Source of the DNA: Actinomycetes bacterium
GTDB lineage: Bacteria > Actinomycetota > Acidimicrobiia > Acidimicrobiales > RAAP-2
Length of the DNA: 64,000 bases
Direction: 5' to 3'
Assembly: GCA_021791895.1 (NCBI GenBank)
Contig: JAJYVS010000002.1
Span: 1 to 64,000, forward strand
The notes beneath the pieces are model-generated. The model was not told where the DNA came from and made no database searches. It worked only from the letters and a program-made list of their open reading frames with translations. This document shows, piece by piece, positions 53,636-63,103 of the stretch. A program made the translations under genes and the position numbers. The number at the start of each line of letters is the position of its first letter. Position 1 is the stretch's first letter.

Positions 53636-55750
53636 TCACCTCCCGCCGGTCGTGACCGGTTCGGGGCTCCCCCCGGCGGGTCCGGCGAGCAGCACCGGTT
53701 CGGCGGCGGTCTCGTCGGGCCCGACCGACCGGGCCCGCTCGTCGGGCACCTGGGCCCCGGGGGCCGGTTCGGTCGGGCGGTGCCGCCGGCCGGGGATCAG
53801 GGCCAGCAACCCGCCCACGCCGATCAGAAGGCCGCCGGCCCACAGCCAGGCCACCAGGGGCTCGACCACCACCCCGATGGCCACCGCGCCCTTCGGGAGC
53901 CCGGGGAACTGCTCGGCGCCGGTCGCCGGGCCGACCCCGCCGAACTCGGTCACGGTCAGGTACACGTCGCCGGTGACCCCCGAGTCGATGGCCGGCGTGC
54001 CGACCGCCTGGGAATTGGTCCCGGCGAACTGGGTGACGGCGGGCCGAAAGACCCCGCCCCCGTCCACCTTGATCAATGCCTCGGTCGCCGTCTTGGCCGG
54101 CGTCCGAACGGTCGCCAACCCCTCGAAGACGAAGCGGTGTCCGTCGAAGACCGCCGGCTGGCCGAGCCGCAGGGCCAACTCGCCCCGCTGGGCGAAGGAC
54201 GTGGCGGCCGTGATGCCGACGGCGACCACGACCACCCCGAGGTGCACCACCATGCCCCCGTTGGCCCGGTTGAGCAGCCCCCGGATCCACCCCCGGCCGT
54301 GGCGGAGGCTGGTCACCACCGCGAGCACGATCGACCGCAGCGCCGAGGCCGCGGCGAAGGCGCCCAGTCCGAACGCCACCAGCGGGACCACGCCCCGGAC
54401 CCCGCCGGCCACGCAGCCGACGATCGTGAGGACCCCCACCCAGGCCGCCGGGCCGAGCCGTCGCCACAGCACCGGCACGCTGAGGGCCCGCCATGACAGC
54501 GCCGGGGCGAGCGCCATGAGGACCAGGAGGGCGAGTCCGACCGGAATGGCCACGGTGTTGAAGTACGGCGCCCCGACCGTGACCGCCTGGTTCTCGAGGG
54601 CCTGGTAGAGGAGGGGGAAGACCGTCCCCAAGAGGACCACGAAGGCGAACCCGACGAAGAGGAGGTTGTTGAGGAGGAACGCCCCCTCCCGGCCGAGCGG
54701 CGCGTCGATGCCCCCGGGCGAGCGGATCCGGTCCCCCCGCCAGGCAATCAGACCGAAGCCGACCACCACGACGAGGAGGAAGAAGGCGATGAGGATCGGG
54801 CCGAGCGTCGAGTCGCTGAAGGCGTGCACCGACTCGATGACGCCGGAGCGGGTGAGGAACGTGCCGAGGATGGTGAGCGAGAAGGTCGCCACCGAGAGGG
54901 ACAGGTTCCACACCCGTAGAAGGCCCCGACGCTCCTGGACCAGCACCGAGTGGAGGTAGGCGGTGCCGCACAGCCAGGGCAGGAGTGCCGCGTTCTCCAC
55001 CGGGTCCCAGGCCCAGAACCCGCCCCACCCGAGCACCTGGTACGACCACCACGCCCCGAGCATGATGCCGACCGACAGGAAGGTCCAGGCCACGAGGGTG
55101 AAGCGTCGGGTCTCCACCTGCCAGCGGTCCCCCACCCGCCCGGTGGCGAGCATGCCCACCGCGAAGGCGAAGGGGACGGTGAAACCGACGAAGCCGAGGT
55201 AGAGCATCGGCGGGTGGATGGCGACCAGAGGGTTGTCCTGGAGCAGGGCGTTGGGCCCGGCGCCGTGCGCCGGCGCCGCCCCGACCACGTGGGCGAAGGG
55301 GTTGGCCGGCCCGACCATGAGGCCGACGAAGAAGGCGGCGACGCAGAACATGACGAGCGTGGCCCAGGCGACGACCGGATCCTTGGCGTCGCCACGGAAC
55401 CGCCAGACCACGACCGACACGAACACCGCGAGCAAGAAGCCCCACAGGAGGATCGATCCGGCCAATGCCGACCACATCCCGGTGATCGAGTAGAGCAGGG
55501 GCGTGGCCCGGCTGTTGTTGTCGGCCACGAACGCGATGGAGAAGTCGTGGGTGACGAGGGCGTGTTCCATGGCGCCCACCGCCAGGGCCATCCCCGCCAG
55601 CAGCACCGGCGCGAGCAGCCGAGCGTCGAAGCGGGGGTCGGGGTCCCGCCCCTGGTGATGGCGAAGGAGGGAGACTCCCGTCGCCACGGCGCCGACGACT
55701 GCCGCGGCGAAGGCCAACCAGATCCCGATCGTCCCGAGGGCGGCGTTCAT
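53636..55750 (-). CDS. ccmF: CcmF heme lyase
   Basis: A 704-residue polytopic membrane protein, the core of the cytochrome c heme ligase. The WWD signature is visible as GWGGFWAWDPVENAALLPWL, and conserved histidines flank it (LVTHDFS, AIHPPMLYLG). Length is typical. It starts at ATG 55750, 16 nt after ccmE, and ends one nt before ccmG. Confidence 0.95.
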   Translation of the reverse strand: MNAALGTIGIWLAFAAAVVGAVATGVSLLRHHQGRDPDPRFDARLLAPVLLAGMALAVGAMEHALVTHDFSIAFVADNNSRATPLLYSITGMWSALAGSILLWGFLLAVFVSVVVWRFRGDAKDPVVAWATLVMFCVAAFFVGLMVGPANPFAHVVGAAPAHGAGPNALLQDNPLVAIHPPMLYLGFVGFTVPFAFAVGMLATGRVGDRWQVETRRFTLVAWTFLSVGIMLGAWWSYQVLGWGGFWAWDPVENAALLPWLCGTAYLHSVLVQERRGLLRVWNLSLSVATFSLTILGTFLTRSGVIESVHAFSDSTLGPILIAFFLLVVVVGFGLIAWRGDRIRSPGGIDAPLGREGAFLLNNLLFVGFAFVVLLGTVFPLLYQALENQAVTVGAPYFNTVAIPVGLALLVLMALAPALSWRALSVPVLWRRLGPAAWVGVLTIVGCVAGGVRGVVPLVAFGLGAFAAASALRSIVLAVVTSLRHGRGWIRGLLNRANGGMVVHLGVVVVAVGITAATSFAQRGELALRLGQPAVFDGHRFVFEGLATVRTPAKTATEALIKVDGGGVFRPAVTQFAGTNSQAVGTPAIDSGVTGDVYLTVTEFGGVGPATGAEQFPGLPKGAVAIGVVVEPLVAWLWAGGLLIGVGGLLALIPGRRHRPTEPAPGAQVPDERARSVGPDETAAEPVLLAGPAGGSPEPVTTGGR

Positions 55751-55766
55751 GGTGTCCGACGACCCG

Positions 55767-56252
55767 TCAACGGACCGTGCCGTTCGGGGCCCTGACCCGT
55801 CGAGGGTGGGCGGCGATGTAGTCCGCCGAGTGCTTCACCATGATCTGGTTCGACAGGAACAGTGACGAGCCCGGGTGGGCGAAGTGCCCGACCACCACCA
55901 CCGGGATGTCCGACTGGAACAGCTGTGGGGGCGAGCCGGTGCTGTGCACCGGCACCCGCAGGTGCCCCTCCGCGACGCTGAAGTCGGCTCCGGTGGGCGT
56001 GCGCCGGATGCTGCCGGGGACCACCACGCCCTCCAGCCGGAAGGTCGACGTCCCGAGGGTGGCCCGGTGCGCCAGGGCCTGGGCGACCGTGTCGAAGTAG
56101 TTGAGCGAGCTCCCCAACCCCTCCACCAAGAGGAAGACGAGCGCGCCGAGGAGGACCACGCCGACGAACCACAGCCGGTGCCGGGTCCGCCGGCGGAGGC
56201 GTCCGACGTCGGCCGGCGGTGCCGAGCGGTCGACCAGCGCGGCGTCGCTCAC
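55767..56252 (-). CDS. ccmE: CcmE periplasmic-type heme chaperone
   Basis: A 161-residue heme chaperone anchored by one N-terminal helix (LWFVGVVLLGALVFLLVEG). The heme-binding motif is H141-x3-Y145 (VKHSADY), the standard HxxxY form rather than the CxxxY variant of archaea and sulfate reducers. It accepts heme from CcmC and delivers it to CcmF. GTG start at 56252 overlaps ccmD. Confidence 0.93.
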   Translation of the reverse strand: MSDAALVDRSAPPADVGRLRRRTRHRLWFVGVVLLGALVFLLVEGLGSSLNYFDTVAQALAHRATLGTSTFRLEGVVVPGSIRRTPTGADFSVAEGHLRVPVHSTGSPPQLFQSDIPVVVVGHFAHPGSSLFLSNQIMVKHSADYIAAHPRRVRAPNGTVR

Positions 56253-56410
56253 GGCTCGTCCGCACCGGGGCCCGAGGGGGTCACGAGGTCCTCGGCGTCG
56301 ACGGCGAGCTCGGCTCGCCGCCCGAGGGCGCGGCGGCGGAGCACCAACGAGAGCGCGTAGAGGAAGAGGACCGAGAGCCCCACGGCGTAGCCGGCGTCGA
56401 CGTAGCTCAC
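56249..56410 (-). CDS. ccmD: CcmD-like small membrane protein
   Basis: A 53-residue protein with one membrane helix (YAVGLSVLFLYALSLVLRRRA) followed by a charged cytoplasmic tail, the profile of CcmD, which helps release holo-CcmE from CcmC. It is hidden in a longer spurious frame of the ORF track. The GTG start at 56410 overlaps the ccmC stop and its TGA overlaps the ccmE start, so all three are coupled. The assignment rests on topology and operon position. Confidence 0.82.
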   Translation of the reverse strand: MSYVDAGYAVGLSVLFLYALSLVLRRRALGRRAELAVDAEDLVTPSGPGADEP

Positions 56411-57219
56411 GGTGCCACCCGGCTCGGGGAATGGAGGGGTGCCGACCCGCCGGCGACGGTCTCGGCCGGCATCGCCTCGGCCCCCTCGGCCCAACGCTCC
56501 TCCAAGGACACCTCGAGCGAGGCGGCACTGGTCCGGTCGGCCAGCACCTCGATGCGGTAGCGGACCGCCACCATCCAGACGAAGACCAAGGTGAGGGCGA
56601 CGAACCCCAACAGCAACGTCCAGGCCATCGAACCGTGGATGGTCGGCGAGAGGTTGGGGTTCAGCACCGTCGCCCCCTGGTGCAAGGTCTGCCACCAGAT
56701 GACCGAGAAGTGCACGATCGGCACGTCGACGAACGCCACCAGGGCCGCCACCGCGCAGCGCTTGGCCCGGACCTCGGGTTCCGCCGGCACCCGGCGCAAG
56801 GCCAGGTAGCCGAGGAACAGCACGAGGAGGAGGGCGGTGGAGGTGAGACGGGCGTCCCAGGTCCACCACACCCCCCAGGTGGGCCGACCCCACAACATGC
56901 CGGTCGCCAAGGTGAGCGCGTTGAACACCACCCCCACCTCGACCGAGGCCGCCCCCAGGCGGTCCCAGAAGAGCGAGCGGGTCCGGCGCCACAGGTACAA
57001 GAGGCTGCTCAGCGCGGCCAGGCCGAAGGCCAGGTAGAGGGCCACCCAGGCGATCGGCGGGTGCAGGTAGACCAGGCGCACCAGGTTGCCCTGGACCTTG
57101 TCCGGCGGCGTGACCCACAGCCCCAGCCAGACCGTGGCCGCCGTGGCCAGAGCGCCCAGCACCCCGACCACCCGCACCCAGCGGGGCAACGGGGCCGAGC
57201 GGACCGATGGCGCCCTCAT
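56407..57219 (-). CDS. ccmC: CcmC heme-handling membrane protein
   Basis: A 270-residue polytopic protein. The tryptophan-rich motif is present as GRPTWGVWWTWDARLTS, with conserved heme-ligand histidines on either side (VYLHPPIAWVA, IVHFSVIWWQTLHQG). CcmC attaches heme to CcmE. The C-terminal tail (SLEERWAEGAEAMPAE) is longer than in E. coli. ATG at 57219 overlaps the ccmB stop. Confidence 0.94.
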   Translation of the reverse strand: MRAPSVRSAPLPRWVRVVGVLGALATAATVWLGLWVTPPDKVQGNLVRLVYLHPPIAWVALYLAFGLAALSSLLYLWRRTRSLFWDRLGAASVEVGVVFNALTLATGMLWGRPTWGVWWTWDARLTSTALLLVLFLGYLALRRVPAEPEVRAKRCAVAALVAFVDVPIVHFSVIWWQTLHQGATVLNPNLSPTIHGSMAWTLLLGFVALTLVFVWMVAVRYRIEVLADRTSAASLEVSLEERWAEGAEAMPAETVAGGSAPLHSPSRVAP

Positions 57220-57884
57220 CCCGCCTCCAGCAGCGGTCCGTACAGGACGATCCCGACGACCAAATAGGTGAGGGCGAACGGTCCGAGGACCCGGAGCCAG
57301 GACACCCCGTCGGCCACCGGTCCGGCCAGCGCGCCGGCCCAGGCCCGTGAGGCGGCCAGGAGCACCGGGGCGAGGATCGGGAGGACCAACAGCGGCAGGA
57401 GGGTCTCTCGCACCCGCAGCCCGGCCGACAGCGCGCCGTAGAGCGTGCCGGCGCAGGCCAGCCCGATCGTGGCCAGGAGCGACGCGACCAGGGCCAGCCA
57501 GACGGCGTGCACGTGCACCCCGAAGAGCACGGTCATCGAGGCCCACAGCACCACCTGGAGCACCGCCAACTCGGCGGCGATCGCCGCCGCCTTGCCCAAG
57601 AAGACGCCCGCCGGGTCGATGCCCGAGGCCCGGAGCCCGTCACGGGTCCCCTCGCCGGCCTCGATGGCGAAGCTGCGCTGGGTGGCGAGCACCGTCGAGA
57701 ACAGGACGGCCAGCCAGAAGAGGCCGGGCGCGGCCGACGCGAGGGTGTGGCGGACCGGTCCGAGCGCGAACGCATAGAGCACGAGGGAGAGCACGGCCAC
57801 CGGGACCACCTGCCACAGCGTCACCCGAGAGCGCAGCTCGATGCGGATGTCCTTCCCCGCGACCAGAAGGGCGTCACGCCACAT
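57216..57884 (-). CDS. ccmB: CcmB ABC-transporter membrane subunit
   Basis: A 222-residue membrane protein with about six hydrophobic segments. RDALLVAGKDIRIELRSR is the conserved CcmB N-terminus and GTRDGLRASGIDPAGVFLGK the cytoplasmic coupling loop. With CcmA it forms the ABC complex that uses ATP to release holo-CcmE. It overlaps ccmA by 11 nt and ccmC by 4 nt. Confidence 0.92.
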   Translation of the reverse strand: MWRDALLVAGKDIRIELRSRVTLWQVVPVAVLSLVLYAFALGPVRHTLASAAPGLFWLAVLFSTVLATQRSFAIEAGEGTRDGLRASGIDPAGVFLGKAAAIAAELAVLQVVLWASMTVLFGVHVHAVWLALVASLLATIGLACAGTLYGALSAGLRVRETLLPLLVLPILAPVLLAASRAWAGALAGPVADGVSWLRVLGPFALTYLVVGIVLYGPLLEAG

Positions 57885-58590
57885 GGCTGTCCCCTTCGCC
57901 CAAGCTCGAGAGCTTGGCCCGTCGGGAACCGGACCGGAGCTCGGTGATCCGACCTCCCCCCATGACCGCTTGGCGGTCGGAGAGGGCCGCGGCTGCTTCG
58001 GGCTCGTGAGACGAGAAGACCACCGCCGCCCCGCCGGCCGCGGCCCCAGCGATCAGCCCGGCCAAGAGCTCGCGGGCACCGGGGTCCAACGCGGCGTGCG
58101 GCTCGTCGAGCAGCCACAGCTCGGGCGCCCGGGCGACGAGCGCGGCCAGGGCGACCCGTCGACGCTGCCCGGCGGAGAGCCCCCCGACCGGCGTCGTCGC
58201 CAGCCGGCCGATGATCCCGACTCGTTCGAGCGCCCCTGCCACCTCGCCGGCGGCCACGCCGGCGGCCCGCAGCGCGAACCGGACGTTCTCCTTGGCGGTC
58301 AACTCGTCGTAGAGGCTGGGGGCGTGGCCGAGCAGACCCACCCGGCGTCGCACGGCCGCCGGTTCCTGGCAGAGGTCGACCCCGAGGACGAGGACCTCGC
58401 CGGAGCGGGGCGGCACCAGCCCGGCCAACACCCGCAGCAAGGTCGTCTTCCCGGCGCCGTTGGCGCCGACCACCGAGACGACCTCGCCGCGCGACACGGT
58501 GAGGTCGACTCCCGAGAGGGCGGGGAAGCGGCCGGTGAGCGCCACCGCGCCCCGGAGGCGGACGACAGGATCCATGGGGATTTGCGACAT
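57874..58590 (-). CDS. ccmA: CcmA ABC-transporter ATPase
   Basis: A 238-residue ABC ATPase. Walker A is GANGAGKTT (residues 42-50), the signature is GGLSAGQRRRVALAALVAR, Walker B is LWLLDEPHAALD, and the switch histidine is in SSHEPEA. It is the first of the nine ccm genes, 43 nt downstream of ccdA. Confidence 0.93.
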   Translation of the reverse strand: MSQIPMDPVVRLRGAVALTGRFPALSGVDLTVSRGEVVSVVGANGAGKTTLLRVLAGLVPPRSGEVLVLGVDLCQEPAAVRRRVGLLGHAPSLYDELTAKENVRFALRAAGVAAGEVAGALERVGIIGRLATTPVGGLSAGQRRRVALAALVARAPELWLLDEPHAALDPGARELLAGLIAGAAAGGAAVVFSSHEPEAAAALSDRQAVMGGGRITELRSGSRRAKLSSLGEGDSHVA

Positions 58591-58633
58591 GCTACGAGTC
58601 GTCGCGCCGCCGGGGCCAAGCGCCCCGGGGTCG

Positions 58634-59434
58634 TCAGCTCGTCGCCAGCCGCCCGAGCCCCATGTGCTCCATGAGCTGCTGGATCTGGACCGCCAGCCAG
58701 CCCTGGTGATCGGTCAGAAGCACGATGCCGAAGGTGACGAGGATCCCCCCGGCCACGAGGACCACGACCTCGGCGACCCGGCCCGCCCGGGCGAAGAAGG
58801 AGGTCAGCCGGCCGAGGAAGAGGCCGGTGGCGAGGAACGGCGCCCCGAGCCCGAGGGCGTAGGCGAACAGGAGAATCACCCCACCGCCCAACGTGGCCCG
58901 GGAGGCGGCGAGCGCCGTGACCGCCCCGAGGACCGGACCGATGCACGGGGTCCAGGCGAACCCGAACGCTGCGCCGAGCACCGGAGCGGCCCAGCCTCCG
59001 AGGGCGCCGGGAACGAACCGGAACCGGCGCTCGGCCAGCACGCCGGCCCCGAGGTTCCGGGCCCGTGGGCCGAAACGGGCCCAGAGCGAGGCGGGGAGCC
59101 CCGCGACGAGCAGGACCACGCCCAGCAGCACGACGACGACCCCAGCCGCCAGGGTGAGCGTGTGGCGGTGGCTGCCGAGCAGGTGGCCGAGGCCCGAGGC
59201 CGCCGCGCCCAATGCCACGAAGACCGCCGTGAAACCGGCCACGAACCCGACGAGGTCCCGGCCGAGGCGGCGTGCCGGAACGTCGGGCGTGCCAGCCCGG
59301 CCGGCCTGGGCGGCCGAGAGGCCCGACACCATCGAGACGTAGCCGGGCACCATGGGCAGAACGCACGGGGAGAGGAACGACACCACCCCGGCGCCAAAGG
59401 CCACGATTACCCCGAGCGGGCTGGCCGTCACCAT
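58634..59434 (-). CDS. ccdA: CcdA-type thiol:disulfide transporter
   Basis: A 266-residue membrane protein with six to seven helices. The redox cysteines lie in SFLSPCVLPMVPGY and GFAWTPCIGPVLGA, the two-cysteine pattern of CcdA. It carries electrons from cytoplasmic thioredoxin across the membrane to CcmG. It heads the ccm cluster. The extra hydrophilic loop (SAAQAGRAGTPDVPARRLGR) is slightly longer than usual. Confidence 0.92.
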   Translation of the reverse strand: MVTASPLGVIVAFGAGVVSFLSPCVLPMVPGYVSMVSGLSAAQAGRAGTPDVPARRLGRDLVGFVAGFTAVFVALGAAASGLGHLLGSHRHTLTLAAGVVVVLLGVVLLVAGLPASLWARFGPRARNLGAGVLAERRFRFVPGALGGWAAPVLGAAFGFAWTPCIGPVLGAVTALAASRATLGGGVILLFAYALGLGAPFLATGLFLGRLTSFFARAGRVAEVVVLVAGGILVTFGIVLLTDHQGWLAVQIQQLMEHMGLGRLATS

Positions 59435-59473
59435 CGGGTGCGCTCGTCGGTGGGCGGGGACCGGTCGGCGAGC

Positions 59474-61444
59474 TCAGCCACGTTCACGGTTCTGCCGCGC
59501 CACGAGCTCCATGTCGGCGTCGACCATCATGTGCACGAGGCTCGAGAAGTCCACCTCGGGCTTCCAACCGAGCACCTCGCGGGCCCGGGTCGGATCGCCG
59601 ACCAGCAGGTCCACCTCCGCCGGCCGCATGAACCGTTCGTCCTGGGTCACGTGGTCCCGGTAGTCGAGGCCCACGCGGCCGAACGCCAGCTCGCAGAACT
59701 CCCGCACGGAGTGGGTCGTGCCGGTGGCCACCACGTAGCTCGTCGGCTCGTCCTGCTGCAACATGAGCCACATGGCCCGGACGTAGTCGGCGGCGTAGCC
59801 CCAGTCCCGCTGGGCGTCGAGGTTTCCCATGGCCAGGGTGCTCTCGAGGCCGAGCTTGATCCGCGCCACCCCGTGGCTGATCTTGCGGGGGGCGAAGTCG
59901 AGCCCGCGGCGCGGCGAGTTGTGGACGACCACGAACCCGACGCCCGCGGCGAACTTGTTCGACTCGGTGGCGAGGTCGCACATCCAACCCCGGTAGGGAC
60001 GGACTTCGACCCGCGCGACCCGTTCGGGTGGGACCGGCGGCCGGGACCCCTCAGGTCCGGCCGGGCGCGCCGAGACGAGATACCGCTCGCCGTCTTGGCC
60101 CGATCGCACCTCGACGAAGACCATCTGCCCGAGCGTCCTGCGGGCCATCCAGACCAGCCCGGCAGCCAGGAGCGGGGAGGTGGCGCCGAACGCGCCGGCT
60201 CCGTGGTCCGCCCCGATCCCCTCGACGAGTCGGTACGCGGCGAGGAAGGCCCCCTGGAGGTGGGGCGCCGCGTTCAGGATCCGCTTGGGCACCCGCCCCG
60301 GCCCGTCCCGCCCCGACAGCTCGGTCCCCACCATCCGGAGGTAGGGACGGGCACCCCGCAGCTCGATCAGGGGCTCCGTCCGCCCGCCGGACCCGGTGCC
60401 CGAACACTTGGTGGCGGTGCCGCCGGTCACCCTCGTCCAGCATGCCGCCGCCTGCGCCAGGACGCTCTCGTCGGCACACCCGATGGTTCCCGCCTCGTCG
60501 TCCCCGAACGACCCACCGGCCGCCAGCGCACCGAGCAGCCACGCCTCGTCGGTGGTGAGCGTCGTCTCGAAGGTGTGCCCCGGCTGCTCGGCGAGGCGGA
60601 CGTCGTCGCCCTCGGCGAACCGGCGCGCCGGCTGCTCGCCGTTTGGGGTGAACACGATGTGGTCGGGGGTGCTCTGCACGATCCCGCCGTGCCCATGGAC
60701 AACGATGCTCTCCGCCTCGTACCACCACCCGGAACGGAGCCAGCAACGGCTCCAGCCCTCGCCGTCCCAGACCTCGAGCCCGTCCCCGTCGCGCTGCACC
60801 CGCCCCGTCGCGGCGTCTCGGGCGTCCACGCCGAGCAGCTCGCCGATCGCCACGACGTCGATGAGCCCGTGCCGGCGGACGACGACGGGAGTCTCGAAGG
60901 GCACGCTCTCGTGGTTGAACAGGATCCCCGAGCTGGCGTGCAGGCCGTAGCTCTCCGCGTAGTTCACGGTGATCCAGTGGCCGTACACCTTGGCCACGCC
61001 GTAGGGACTCCGGGGATAGAACGGCGTGGTCTCGCGCTGGGGGACCTCGAGCACCTTGCCGAACATCTCGCTCGAGCTCGCCTGGTAGAAGCGGATCTCG
61101 GGGTCCACGATCCGGATGGCGTCGAGCATGCGGGTGACCCCGAGGGCGGTGGTCTCACCGGTGAGGACCGGCTGGACCCAGGAGGTCTGGACGAAGGACT
61201 GGGCCGCCAAGTTGTACACCTCGGTGGGGCGGTGCTCGCGCAGCACATTGATCATCGACACCTCGTCGAGCAGGTCGCCGGGCACCAACGTGAGGCGGTC
61301 CTGGATGTGCGCGATGCGCTCGAAGTTGAGGGTGCTGCTGCGACGCAGCATCCCGATGACTTCGTAGCCACGGTCGAGGAGGTACTCGGCGAGGTAGGAA
61401 CCGTCCTGACCGGTGATGCCGGTGATGAGCGCACGGGAGGGCAT
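59474..61444 (-). CDS. gmd: GDP-mannose 4,6-dehydratase with an in-frame intein
   Basis: The 656-residue frame is about twice the usual length. Residues 1-179 and 510-656 together make a normal 326-residue extended [19 protein letters not shown] binds NADP, S123-E126 and Y148-x3-K152 ([10 protein letters not shown]) are catalytic, and FNHE|SPRRG is the conserved motif that an intein (residues 180-509) splits. The enzyme converts GDP-mannose to GDP-4-keto-6-deoxymannose, the precursor of GDP-fucose, rhamnose or perosamine. Splicing is required for activity because the insertion lies in the substrate-binding loop. ATG at 61444; divergent from the XRE gene. No fcl-type epimerase is in the window. 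Confidence 0.96.
   Translation of the reverse strand: MPSRALITGITGQDGSYLAEYLLDRGYEVIGMLRRSSTLNFERIAHIQDRLTLVPGDLLDEVSMINVLREHRPTEVYNLAAQSFVQTSWVQPVLTGETTALGVTRMLDAIRIVDPEIRFYQASSSEMFGKVLEVPQRETTPFYPRSPYGVAKVYGHWITVNYAESYGLHASSGILFNHESVPFETPVVVRRHGLIDVVAIGELLGVDARDAATGRVQRDGDGLEVWDGEGWSRCWLRSGWWYEAESIVVHGHGGIVQSTPDHIVFTPNGEQPARRFAEGDDVRLAEQPGHTFETTLTTDEAWLLGALAAGGSFGDDEAGTIGCADESVLAQAAACWTRVTGGTATKCSGTGSGGRTEPLIELRGARPYLRMVGTELSGRDGPGRVPKRILNAAPHLQGAFLAAYRLVEGIGADHGAGAFGATSPLLAAGLVWMARRTLGQMVFVEVRSGQDGERYLVSARPAGPEGSRPPVPPERVARVEVRPYRGWMCDLATESNKFAAGVGFVVVHNSPRRGLDFAPRKISHGVARIKLGLESTLAMGNLDAQRDWGYAADYVRAMWLMLQQDEPTSYVVATGTTHSVREFCELAFGRVGLDYRDHVTQDERFMRPAEVDLLVGDPTRAREVLGWKPEVDFSSLVHMMVDADMELVARQNRERG
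59918..60907 (-). other. Intein (330 aa) in GDP-mannose 4,6-dehydratase
   Basis: It begins with Ser180 ([19 protein letters not shown], block A) and ends with His508-Asn509 (GFVVVHN, block G) followed by extein Ser510. Block B is QSTPDHIVF with the T-x2-H pair. Block F is [20 protein letters not shown]. The middle holds a LAGLIDADG-type endonuclease relic: [18 protein letters not shown] has lost the catalytic aspartate, and [10 protein letters not shown] is the second motif. Removing residues 180-509 restores the uninterrupted NHESPRRG motif exactly. Splicing residues look complete; the homing activity is probably impaired. Confidence 0.94.
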
Positions 61445-61483
61445 CCGACAGTTCTACCCCTGGAATCGGGGCCAGTCTGCTAG

Positions 61484-61939
<456 letters not shown>

Positions 61940-61984
61940 CGCTTCGCCAAGGGACCGGCGCCGCGAACCGGCGCCCCGGTCCCC

Positions 61985-61990
61985 TACAGT
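61985..61990 (+). promoter_or_regulatory. -10 hexamer for a leaderless glycosyltransferase transcript
   Basis: TACAGT ends 7 nt before the GTG at 61998. This favours 61998 over the GTG at 61989, which overlaps the hexamer itself. Confidence 0.4.
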
Positions 61991-61997
61991 GCCGACC

Positions 61998-63023
61998 GTG
62001 CCGGTGGCCGCCGTGGTCTCGTTCCGCCTGGGCGGCACCGATGGGGTGTCGATCGAGGCCGCGAAGTGGTGCGACGCCCTCGCGGCGCTCGGCTACGAGC
62101 TGGTCACAGTGGCCGGTGAAGGCCCGGTCGACCATCTGGTCGACGGCCTCGGCATCGGCGCGGCCACCGGCCCGGACCGCCCGGCCATCGAGCGGGCGCT
62201 CGAAGGCGCCGACCTCGTGGTCGTCGAGAACCTCTGCTCCCTGCCGCTCAACCCCGCCGCTGCCGAGCTGGTTGCCGAACTGTGTCGGGGGCGGCCCGCC
62301 GTCCTGCACCACCACGACCTCTCCTGGCAACGACCAAACCTAGGCCAGGCCCCGCCACCGGACGATCCCGACTGGCGGCACGTCACCATCAACCAGCTCA
62401 GCCGGGACCAGCTCCGAGCACAGGGGATCGAAGCGGTCACCATCTACAACCGTTTCGACACCACCGCCTCGGCCGGCGACCGGGCATCCACGCGTTCGGC
62501 GCTCGGGATCAGCCCGAGGGACCGGCTCTTCCTCCAGCCGACCCGGGCGCTGCCCCGGAAGAACGTGGGCGCGGCCCTGGCGCTCTCCGAGGCCCTCGGT
62601 GCCACCTTCTGGCTGCTCGGCCCGGCCGAGGACGGCTACGGCCCCGAACTCGAGGACCTCCTGGCCCGCTGCAGTTGCCCGGTCGTCCTCGGTCGGGCGC
62701 CGGCGGACACCGCTGACGCCTACGCCGCCAGCGACCTCGTGGTGCTCCCGTCGGTTTGGGAAGGGTTCGGCAACCCGACCGTCGAGTCCGCGGTCCACCG
62801 ACGACCGCTCGTCGTCGGCCCCTACCCGGTGGCCGGGGAGCTGGCCGCGTTCGGGTTCCGTTGGTTCTCGGTCGACGACCGCGAGGCGCTGGCCCGCTGG
62901 CTGGATCGCCCGGACCCGACCCTCCTCGAGGACAACTGGGAGGTCGCCGACACCCACTTCTCGCTGCGCGACCTCCCCGCACTCATCGCGGCGGTCCTCG
63001 AGACGCTGCCGGTCCAGTTCTGA
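61998..63023 (+). CDS. Glycosyltransferase, GT4-like (GT-B fold)
   Basis: About 341 residues. The C-terminal half has the GT4 pattern: FLQPTRALPRKNVGAALALS, then SDLVVLPSVWEGFGNPTVES, the E-x7-E donor-site motif. The N-terminal acceptor domain starts VAAVVSFRLGGTDGVSIEAA. Cytoplasmic or membrane-associated. It lies next to gmd and the XRE gene, so it may transfer a deoxysugar or mannose-derived residue to a glycoconjugate; that link is by position only. Start taken as GTG 61998 because of the -10 spacing. Confidence 0.85.
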   Translation: MPVAAVVSFRLGGTDGVSIEAAKWCDALAALGYELVTVAGEGPVDHLVDGLGIGAATGPDRPAIERALEGADLVVVENLCSLPLNPAAAELVAELCRGRPAVLHHHDLSWQRPNLGQAPPPDDPDWRHVTINQLSRDQLRAQGIEAVTIYNRFDTTASAGDRASTRSALGISPRDRLFLQPTRALPRKNVGAALALSEALGATFWLLGPAEDGYGPELEDLLARCSCPVVLGRAPADTADAYAASDLVVLPSVWEGFGNPTVESAVHRRPLVVGPYPVAGELAAFGFRWFSVDDREALARWLDRPDPTLLEDNWEVADTHFSLRDLPALIAAVLETLPVQF

Positions 63024-63103
63024 GCGATCTGCACCGCGCGTCACGCGCGGACGTTCAAACACTGTGGCGGCCGACACCGGGGGTAGCCTGGTCCTGGGCC
63101 ACC

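Noticed and set aside
58460-61483. 1007-aa plus-strand ORF across ccmA, ccdA and gmd
   Set aside because: Composition is Arg/Pro/Glu/Gly-rich without domains, and it is antisense to well-supported genes; a GC-codon-bias shadow.
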